Shown here in pieces: positions 7,874 to 13,164 of a DNA stretch of 13,164 bases. The number at the start of each line of letters is the position of its first letter. The first letter of the stretch is position 1. The translations under genes and the position numbers were made by a program. The notes under the pieces were generated by a model that did not search any database, was not told the DNA's origin, and saw only the letters and a program-made list of their open reading frames with translations. The stretch spans positions 1 to 13,164 of the forward strand of contig JAJPYV010000313.1 in NCBI GenBank assembly GCA_021204735.1. The letters run 5' to 3'. This DNA is from Prevotella sp. Its GTDB lineage: Bacteria > Bacteroidota > Bacteroidia > Bacteroidales > Bacteroidaceae.

Positions 7874-9343
7874 ATGAATATGGCGATGCAAAAGCAACGT
7901 TCTCTCAAACTTAACTTCATAATGAACGGCATCTTGACGATGTCAACATTTATATTCCCCCTTATTACTTTCCCGTATGTATCGAGAATACTCCTCCCGA
8001 TAGGTACAGGCAAGGTGGCTTTCGCTACATCCTTAATCTCATATTTCTCCATGGTGGCACAACTCGGTATCCCCACATACGGCATTAGGGCTTGTGCCAA
8101 AGTCCGTGATAATCGTGAGGAATTGACGAGGACTGCGCACGAGTTGCTGATTATCAACTTGGTAATGGATGCTGTTTCATATATAGTATTGTTTGTTGTT
8201 TTAATATTTGTTCCTCAACTCAGACAAGAGCGCATTTTATATATCACCGTTAGCTTCACTATCATTCTGACATCTATTGGTATGGAGTGGTTGTATAAGG
8301 CATTGGAACTATACACTTATATTACTGTCCGTTCTGTTTTTTTCAAATTCATCGCTCTTATAGCCATGTTCTTCCTTATCCACAAGCAGGAGGATTATAT
8401 AATTTATGGCGGCATCACAATATTTGCTGCATCAGCTTCCAACATACTTAATTTCATCAATGCATATAAGTATATAGACCTTATGCCGGTAGGCAATTAC
8501 CATATTACACGACACCTAAAACCTGTCGGCATTTTTTTTGCCATGACTTGTGCAACAACCATATACACGCACTTAGACACTGTGATGCTGGGATTTATGA
8601 CGACAGATGCGGATGTCGGTTATTATAATGCCGCAATAAAGGTAAAATGTATCTTGGTCAGCATCATCACTTCATTGGGAGTTGTACTACTGCCAAGGGC
8701 ATCCTACTATGTCCATAAAGGTATGATGGATGATTTCAACCGCATCACGAGGAAAGCCCTAAATTTCGTATTCATACTATCCATTCCTTTACTAATCTAT
8801 TTCATCCTGTTTGCAAGACAAGGCATATATTTTCTGGCTGGTACTGCTTATACCGGAGCCATAATACCTATGAAAATTATCATGCCTACACTGCTATTGA
8901 TTGGCTTAACAAACATATTGGGAATACAAATATTGGTGCCATTAGGCCGTGAAAAAGTGGTACTTTATTCTGAGATTGCGGGGGCGGTTGTCAATGTCAT
9001 TTTAAATGCCCTCTTAATTCCACTCATGGCTTCATCAGGTGCCGCAATAGGAACTTTAGTAGCCGAGTTTGTCGTACTGGTAGTTCAATACTACGCCCTG
9101 CGCCATACCGCGGCAAAGCATTTCCGCACTATCTCCTATTGGAAGATTGCCTTAGGCTTGGTAACTGCCACAGCAGTATCTTATTGGGTGGTGCAGTTGA
9201 AATTCGACAACTTTGCAACATTGATAATTACCGCCTTTATGTTTTTCAGTATCTATATATTGACCTTGGTTGTTACAAGAGAAACACTTGTCGTTGAGAT
9301 TGTGCAGCAATTCATTAGGAAATTAAAAAACAGCGGAATGTAA
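7874..9343 (+). CDS. wzx: Wzx-type polysaccharide flippase (MATE/MOP superfamily)
   Basis: A 489-residue integral membrane protein with about 12-14 hydrophobic segments, the normal size for Wzx flippases. It begins with a short basic stretch and the hallmark NFIMNGILTMSTFIFPLITFPYVSRIL region (about residues 14-40), then GKVAFATSLISYFSMVAQLGIPTYGIR, which is typical of polysaccharide biosynthesis MOP proteins. A second homologous half starts near residue 215 with HLKPVGIFFAMTCATTIYTHLDTVML and VGYYNAAIKV. It moves the undecaprenyl-linked repeat unit from the inner to the outer leaflet, where Wzy polymerises it. The start at 7874 is the first ATG of the frame, and the following MAM offers near alternatives. 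The gene looks less AT-rich than the defence genes downstream. It is the last clear polysaccharide gene in the window. Confidence 0.94.
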   Translation: MNMAMQKQRSLKLNFIMNGILTMSTFIFPLITFPYVSRILLPIGTGKVAFATSLISYFSMVAQLGIPTYGIRACAKVRDNREELTRTAHELLIINLVMDAVSYIVLFVVLIFVPQLRQERILYITVSFTIILTSIGMEWLYKALELYTYITVRSVFFKFIALIAMFFLIHKQEDYIIYGGITIFAASASNILNFINAYKYIDLMPVGNYHITRHLKPVGIFFAMTCATTIYTHLDTVMLGFMTTDADVGYYNAAIKVKCILVSIITSLGVVLLPRASYYVHKGMMDDFNRITRKALNFVFILSIPLLIYFILFARQGIYFLAGTAYTGAIIPMKIIMPTLLLIGLTNILGIQILVPLGREKVVLYSEIAGAVVNVILNALLIPLMASSGAAIGTLVAEFVVLVVQYYALRHTAAKHFRTISYWKIALGLVTATAVSYWVVQLKFDNFATLIITAFMFFSIYILTLVVTRETLVVEIVQQFIRKLKNSGM

Positions 9344-9431
9344 CTTGAAAATAAGTATTTATATGGGGTTTACATTATAAGCATAATTAACTAAGAGAAC
9401 TTCCCATTCCAATGATACGTAAACATATTAA

Positions 9432-9620
9432 TATCCTGAAGATATTGACGTTGAAGAGTTGTACAAACAAACAGCATCAAAAAAACTAATTAATGTTGTT
9501 AACTATAAATGTTCCTATGGATTTCTTATTGATAAGAATAAGTCTTTTATTGAAAAAAGCTGTATGTCGAACTTACTTACAAGTATTAAAATAGTGCCAT
9601 CGGCATGCCGTTTTGCTTAA
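9432..9620 (+). pseudogene. Possible 3' remnant of a lost gene
   Basis: A frame open for 62 codons, preceded in frame by TAA (9429-9431), with no plausible start and ending at TAA 9618-9620. The translation (YPEDIDVEELYKQTASKKLI, then NVVNYKCSYGFLIDKNKSFI and EKSCMSNLLTSIKIV) has a protein-like composition, unlike random AT-rich DNA. I do not recognise the family. It may be the tail of a further polysaccharide gene destroyed by deletion; chance openness cannot be excluded. The bases before it (9344-9431) hold nothing recognisable. Confidence 0.35.
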
Positions 9621-9645
9621 AATTCAGTCTTTGAATAAAACGGCA
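9606..9645. repeat. Strong inverted repeat in the transition zone
   Basis: TGCCGTTTT (9606-9614) is the exact reverse complement of AAAACGGCA (9637-9645). Inside it, ATTCA (9622-9626) pairs with TGAAT (9632-9636), giving a 9-bp outer stem, a 7-base one-sided bulge and a 5-bp inner stem. The left arm overlaps a palindrome CGGCATGCCG (9601-9610), and GTTTAAAC (9646-9653) follows directly. It could be a protein-binding site, an mRNA end structure or a recombination scar; no poly-T follows on the plus strand. Confidence 0.55.
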
Positions 9646-9662
9646 GTTTAAACCTATCTTTC
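9630..9662 (+). promoter_or_regulatory. Possible Bacteroidales-type promoter for the small zinc-ribbon gene
   Basis: TTTG at 9630-9633 and TATCTTTC at 9655-9662 resemble the Bacteroides -33 (TTTG) and -7 (TAnnTTTG) elements, with one mismatch at the last base and a 21-base gap. Transcription would start near 9668-9672, just before the leader hairpins of the downstream gene. The -33 element lies inside the inverted repeat. Short consensus, so weak evidence. Confidence 0.3.
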
Positions 9663-9663
9663 T

Positions 9664-9705
9664 GAGATCAAGATGGCGGAGCTTCAATCTCCGTATAAAA
9701 GGGAG
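9664..9705 (+). promoter_or_regulatory. Leader with competing hairpins that include the ribosome binding site
   Basis: CGGAG (9677-9681) can pair with CTCCG (9689-9693), a 5-bp stem with a 7-base loop. The same CTCC (9689-9692) can instead pair with GGAG (9702-9705), the apparent Shine-Dalgarno of the next gene, and GAGAT (9664-9668) can pair with ATCTC (9687-9691). The three pairings exclude each other, so folding could expose or hide the ribosome site. All stems are short. The regulatory role is inferred from geometry only. Confidence 0.35.
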
Positions 9706-9713
9706 TTAATAAA

Positions 9714-10043
9714 ATGTTTAATTTAAATTTTTTATTTATGAGAGTAAAGAATGTAAAAGGCTCAAGTAAGGTCTCGGGAAAGGCTCCTTCGCCATATAAC
9801 TCATGGTTGCAATATTGGGAGGTTCAAAGTGGGACAAAACTTAAGGATGATATTTACTATACATGTCCTGCTTGCCGTGAAAAATTTAAGAAGAGCAATT
9901 TTGATGGTGCCCACGTGCAAAAGGTTAATAATATGGATAGAAATTGGTATATAACCCCATTGTGTAGTGGTTGTAATCACAGGGAAATTGAGTTTGAAGT
10001 TCATAATGATGATTTAGTTCCTGTCCCGAGTAATTTGAAATAG
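9714..10043 (+). CDS. Small CxxC/GAH/CxxCNH zinc-ribbon, HNH-like protein
   Basis: A 109-residue protein with two pairs of cysteines around a histidine core: CPAC (C51, C54), FDGAHV (D64, H67), NWYITPLC (N77, C84) and CSGCNH (C84, C87, N88, H89). The spacing recalls HNH/treble-clef nucleases, where a zinc is held by the CxxC pairs and a His-Asn-His set cuts DNA, but the usual double His is replaced by GAH, so nuclease activity is uncertain. I recall similar small uncharacterised proteins with a VKNV.G start, GAHVQ and WYI.PLC motifs. On that basis M9 (9738) may be the true start. The listed start is preferred because GGGAG lies 8 bases upstream, which is rare good spacing here. The gene stands alone, with a possible own promoter and a strong terminator after it. 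A role in defence or mobility is possible but unproven. Confidence 0.7.
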   Translation: MFNLNFLFMRVKNVKGSSKVSGKAPSPYNSWLQYWEVQSGTKLKDDIYYTCPACREKFKKSNFDGAHVQKVNNMDRNWYITPLCSGCNHREIEFEVHNDDLVPVPSNLK

Positions 10044-10088
10044 TAAGTCATACTCTAACCTTTTTGTAAGAAGATTGTGAGGTCTATT

Positions 10089-10127
10089 AGAGCTACTGTC
10101 ATGATGGCACTATGACAGTAGTTTTTT
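10089..10127 (+). terminator. Strong intrinsic terminator after the small zinc-ribbon gene
   Basis: CTACTGTCAT (10093-10102) pairs perfectly with ATGACAGTAG (10112-10121) around a 9-base loop, and six T follow (10122-10127); outer A-T and G-T pairs can lengthen the stem. It lies 49 bases after the stop at 10043 and insulates the defence genes from upstream transcription. Confidence 0.88.
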
Positions 10128-10498
10128 ACATTCCTATGTAAAGTACCGGAATTTCAATTATAAACATGTGTTATTTTTTGCTGTTTCCTTAATCTCATAA
10201 AAAACTCAATTTGTTTATTTTGATATAGTTTTTATGAAATAAAATTAGTAATATTGCACGTATATGTAAAGTTTGGATTGTATGAAAAATCTTCTTGGCT
10301 TTTAATATGTCCAAGAATTAATTTGTATAGAGAATTTATGGCAATATGAGCGAATTAATGATTCAAAATCTTATTTAGTTGTATGGGTAGCGTTTGATAG
10401 TTGATATTATCATTTTAAGTAGTTATTAAGAATACAATAAATATATGATATACAACCAAAATCAATTATTAATAAATTATTTATAGAACATAAATAGA
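10128..10498. other. AT-rich non-coding leader before the Gabija-like genes
   Basis: About 370 very AT-rich bases with no convincing gene on the plus strand. It holds two inverted repeats. CATAAAAAACT (10196-10206) faces AGTTTTTATG (10227-10236), matching with one bulged A. TTCTTGG (10292-10298) and CCAAGAA (10311-10317) match perfectly around 12 bases. It must contain the promoter of the defence operon, but I find no clean TTTG/TAnnTTTG pair; TAAAGTTTG (10267-10275) and TAGCGTTTG (10388-10396) are near matches with one extra spacer base. The inverted repeats could be operators or RNA hairpins. Confidence 0.5.
10292..10317. repeat. Perfect 7-bp inverted repeat upstream of the defence operon
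   Basis: TTCTTGG and CCAAGAA are separated by CTTTTAATATGT. The arms are the most GC-containing part of the leader, which makes them stand out. The site is about 180 bases before the ATPase-nuclease start and could be a repressor operator or a hairpin in a long 5' untranslated region. Confidence 0.35.
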
Positions 10499-12151
10499 AT
10501 GAGTCACATATCAAAAATAATAATTAGGAATTTTCGAGGTATTGATGAATTGAGTCAAGATTTTGGAGATGAGAAGTTCATTGTTCTGATAGGTCGTGGA
10601 GATTCAGGGAAGAGCACTATCTTATCTGCGATTTATGCTGCATTATCTCCATCATGGAATATGTCATTCAGTGATTTTGATTTTCACAATCAAGATTTGT
10701 CACGTCCTATTGAAATTGAGCTTAATATTAAGGAACTGCCGATGGAGTTATTGAAAGATACAAAGTACGGATTATTTGTTCAAAACGGTTTAAATGAAAG
10801 TTGTAAACAAGAAGAATTGTTTATTATACTAAAATTAACTGTTGATGAATCTCTGGAACCTCACTGGGTTGTAAGGAGCCGAACTGATTCAGATCTTGAA
10901 GATAAACATATATCAAGCAATGACAGAGCATTATTGGCTGTTAATTTTATTGCAGATTATACAGACAACCAATTTGCTTATAATAGGCAGTCACCTCTTT
11001 ATTCACTAACGAAATCCGCATTAGGAAACGATACAACCATCGAAAGAGTTAAATCGGATTTTATTCGTAATGTTACAGTTGATGAGGGATTGTTTAAACC
11101 TCTTAATATTTCTTTGGATAATCTTACAATAAAAGCTAATGAACTGGGACTGGATATAGATAAACTTTATGCTCAAATTGATATTAAAGAGAATTCTTAC
11201 ACAGGTAATAGTATTGCTCTATTTAATAGCGAACTTCCATACCGTCTTCATGGCAAAGGGAATAAGAGGTTGATGTCTATCGCCATACAATCTGAGTTGA
11301 CAAAAAAAGGTGGTATAGTGCTGGTCGATGAGTTAGAGCAAGGATTAGAACCTGATAGGATTATTACTTTGAGCAGATTTCTAGAAATGACTAAAACTGG
11401 TCAGGTTTTTATTACAACTCATTCAGCTCATGTAATCTTAGAAGTAAAATGGAATAACTTGTTTATAATTAACAAAGGTGCAATTACAATGAAACGCCCA
11501 GACAATGAAATAGATGCATGTAGGCGCTCCAATCCACAAGCTTTCTTTGCAAAAAAAATTATATGCTGCGAGGGTAAAACTGAAATGGGTTTTATTCGTG
11601 CTATTGATAACCTATTAATAGAAAAATATCACACAACGCTATCAGCAAACGGCGTGGTGTTAGTTTGTACCACTGGCGGTAATACAATGTATACGTATGC
11701 GCATAAATTTAAATATCTAGGCTATGACACGTGTGTATTTGCAGATGATGACACGACTAAGGAACTTAGTAAATATCAGGCAGAGGCTAATGCCATTGGA
11801 ATAAGCCTCTTTTTATGTGATAAAGGCTATTGCCTTGAGCGTCAAATAATAGAAGATCTCCCTTGGAGAGGTATACTAGATATAGTGAATAATAAAATAG
11901 ATTTTCCTAATGATATCCCTTTCTCAGGAAGTGTTTTAAAACAGATTACAAATGCGTCTGACGAGCGAACACAAAATGAGATAAGATGCATGATTACTAA
12001 ATCCTCATTAAGTGAGAGATGGTTTAAACATATTCCAGGAGGAGAATTTCTTGGTTCTATTTTTACTAAATACTACGATGATATTGCTAATGAAAAAAGG
12101 ATTAAATCAAACGTTATTTCATTACTTCAATGGTGCGAGATTATCAAATAG
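10499..12151 (+). CDS. gajA: OLD-family ABC ATPase-TOPRIM nuclease, GajA-like (Gabija)
   Basis: A 550-residue cytosolic protein. The N-terminal ABC-type ATPase begins with KIIIRNFRGIDEL and has Walker A GRGDSGKST (32-40), a signature-like region RLHGKGNKRLMSIA (249-262), Walker B IVLVDELEQGLEP (D277, E278) and the H-loop TTHSAH (H308). The C-terminal TOPRIM nuclease has CCEGKTE (E358, E362), FADDDT (D416-D418), CLERQ (E447) and a late basic motif RWFKHIPGGE (K510), the usual acidic and lysine set of OLD nucleases. Length is close to known GajA (about 580). In Gabija, GajA assembles as a ring, nicks DNA when nucleotide levels fall during phage attack, and binds the helicase GajB. The downstream helicase overlaps by 22 bases, matching that pair. 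Other OLD systems (PARIS, retron-linked OLD) lack this helicase partner or split the domains. The start is the first ATG of the frame, with no clear Shine-Dalgarno. Confidence 0.87.
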   Translation: MSHISKIIIRNFRGIDELSQDFGDEKFIVLIGRGDSGKSTILSAIYAALSPSWNMSFSDFDFHNQDLSRPIEIELNIKELPMELLKDTKYGLFVQNGLNESCKQEELFIILKLTVDESLEPHWVVRSRTDSDLEDKHISSNDRALLAVNFIADYTDNQFAYNRQSPLYSLTKSALGNDTTIERVKSDFIRNVTVDEGLFKPLNISLDNLTIKANELGLDIDKLYAQIDIKENSYTGNSIALFNSELPYRLHGKGNKRLMSIAIQSELTKKGGIVLVDELEQGLEPDRIITLSRFLEMTKTGQVFITTHSAHVILEVKWNNLFIINKGAITMKRPDNEIDACRRSNPQAFFAKKIICCEGKTEMGFIRAIDNLLIEKYHTTLSANGVVLVCTTGGNTMYTYAHKFKYLGYDTCVFADDDTTKELSKYQAEANAIGISLFLCDKGYCLERQIIEDLPWRGILDIVNNKIDFPNDIPFSGSVLKQITNASDERTQNEIRCMITKSSLSERWFKHIPGGEFLGSIFTKYYDDIANEKRIKSNVISLLQWCEIIK

Positions 12152-13164
12152 AACAATATCAAGAGTTCCTAACATGCAATCGAAGTATTATGATTGCACC
12201 TGCAGGTCATGGCAAAACTACTGCTATAGCAGATTGTTTACTACTTTGCCCAAACAATTCATGCCAATTGATTTTAACGCATACACATGCAGGTATAGCT
12301 TCTTTACGAAAGAAACTAAGTGAAAGGAATGTCCCATCAAACAAATATAATTTGGAAACTATAACAGGCTTTGCACAACAATATGTTCTTGGTTTTTTAG
12401 GCCCATCTGCACTACCAAATGAAGATGATGAATCTTATTTTGATAAGGCAATTGAAAAATGTAGCCAGATTATTACAACGGATGTAATACAATTTATAAT
12501 AAGAGCTACATATAACGGAGTTTTTGTAGATGAATATCAAGATTGTACAATTGATCAACACGATATGATTACGAAATTGTCAGGTAATCTCCCTCTACAT
12601 TTATTTGGCGACCCATTACAGGGAATTTTTACATTTGAGAATAAGCCATTGATAGATTTCGAGAGAAATCTTATGTGCTTCAAGCAGTTCAAAATACTCG
12701 ATTATCCATGGCGATGGGATAAAGAGAACCCTTTATTGGGAGAAGAAATCTTAAGTATACGTAAGGCTTTGGAAATGGGTAATGAAATTGAGTTGTATAA
12801 TAAATCTGAAGCCGGTCTATTTTTATATAGCAATTTAAACAATAATAATGAGAACTATTATCACTGTTTAAGGCGTATCATCGATGCTTATGACAGTAAT
12901 AGCTTACTGATTATATGTCCTTCTTATAAAGAGCATAAAAGAGGATATTCTATATTAAAAGGAGATTTGAATGATAGAATTAAACTTAAGCAACGGATTG
13001 ATACAGACGATAGGTTTTATATTGTAGATGCCATTGACGACCAAGTATATTACAATGTTGTGAAAAGGATCGATGTGTTTATCTCTAATTGTAGAGACAG
13101 GAAAAGAATAAAAAAGATTGCTCATTTATATGATATTTTAATTCATTTGTATCTTAATAAAACA
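12130..13164 (+). CDS. gajB: UvrD/Rep-type helicase, GajB-like (Gabija), cut by window end
   Basis: An open frame of 345 codons without a stop, running off the right edge; GajB proteins are usually about 500 residues, so the C-terminal third is outside. Superfamily 1 helicase motifs appear in order: a Q-like start (YQIEQYQEF), Walker A APAGHGKTT (23-31), motif Ia LTHTHAG (about 49-55), motif II VDEYQD (133-138), motif III LFGDPLQGIF (158-167) and a motif IV-like YPWRW (192-196). The ATG at 12130 lies inside the preceding gene in another frame, giving a 22-base overlap and likely translational coupling. In Gabija the helicase-like GajB binds the GajA ring, senses DNA ends or single strands, and hydrolyses nucleotides. 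Histidine in the Walker A loop is less common than serine, but the lysine and threonine are intact. Motifs V-VI cannot be judged. Confidence 0.87.
   Translation, partial: MVRDYQIEQYQEFLTCNRSIMIAPAGHGKTTAIADCLLLCPNNSCQLILTHTHAGIASLRKKLSERNVPSNKYNLETITGFAQQYVLGFLGPSALPNEDDESYFDKAIEKCSQIITTDVIQFIIRATYNGVFVDEYQDCTIDQHDMITKLSGNLPLHLFGDPLQGIFTFENKPLIDFERNLMCFKQFKILDYPWRWDKENPLLGEEILSIRKALEMGNEIELYNKSEAGLFLYSNLNNNNENYYHCLRRIIDAYDSNSLLIICPSYKEHKRGYSILKGDLNDRIKLKQRIDTDDRFYIVDAIDDQVYYNVVKRIDVFISNCRDRKRIKKIAHLYDILIHLYLNKT

Noticed and set aside
9606..9653. Integron attC-like recombination site
   Set aside because: The hairpin is imperfectly similar in shape, but the required core GTTRRRY and its inverse at the ends are not both present and no integrase is in the window.
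12012..12323. 103-codon open frame across the junction of the two defence genes
   Set aside because: It is in the third frame relative to the ATPase-nuclease and the helicase, both of which have clear family motifs through this stretch.
1..13164. CRISPR array, tRNA or rRNA genes, insertion sequence ends, invertible promoter flanked by inverted repeats
   Set aside because: No regular repeat-spacer units, no cloverleaf or rRNA stretch, no transposase and no long flanking inverted repeats around a promoter were seen.

Overview
The window is AT-rich and gene-dense. Nearly everything is on the plus strand. It has two parts: the distal portion of a surface polysaccharide (capsule or O-antigen type) locus, about 1-9343, and an anti-phage defence module of the Gabija type, about 10499 to the right edge. 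A short transition zone with a small zinc-ribbon/HNH-like gene and gene debris lies between them. The style of the locus (weak or absent Shine-Dalgarno sites, low GC, a Wzx/Wzy-type cluster, a TolB-like propeller gene, a possible TTTG/TAnnTTTG promoter) suggests a gut Bacteroidales such as Bacteroides, Phocaeicola or Parabacteroides. That assignment is inference; no rRNA or marker gene is present.

Polysaccharide part: a GT4 glycosyltransferase (36-1157), a GT2 glycosyltransferase (1240-2208), a cytosolic beta-propeller protein resembling oligogalacturonate lyase/TolB propellers (2236-3504), a second GT2 enzyme (3508-4542) and a Wzy-type repeat-unit polymerase (4566-5903) form one tightly spaced block. 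A good intrinsic terminator follows at 6007-6041. Next comes a membrane acyltransferase of family 3 (6177-7310), whose 5' coding region carries a run of nine G. It overlaps by ATGA with a second acyltransferase that is now a wreck of frameshifts and stops (7307-7724). A Wzx-type flippase (7874-9343) closes the set. Together these genes could add sugars to a lipid-linked unit, decorate it with acyl groups, flip it and polymerise it. The initiating sugar-phosphate transferase, sugar-nucleotide synthesis genes and export genes are not in the window.

Transition zone (9344-10498): a 62-codon orphan open frame that looks like the end of a lost gene, a strong hairpin, a possible promoter, a leader with competing hairpins, a 109-residue CxxC...GAH...CxxCNH protein (9714-10043) and a strong terminator (10089-10127). 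After this come about 370 bases of very AT-rich non-coding DNA with inverted repeats.

Defence part: an OLD-family protein with ABC-type ATPase and TOPRIM nuclease domains (10499-12151) overlaps by 22 bases a UvrD/Rep-type helicase (12130 to beyond 13164, cut by the window). This pair and order match Gabija (GajA + GajB). A defence cassette next to a variable capsule locus is a plausible phage-resistance neighbourhood: one part changes the receptor, the other attacks DNA.
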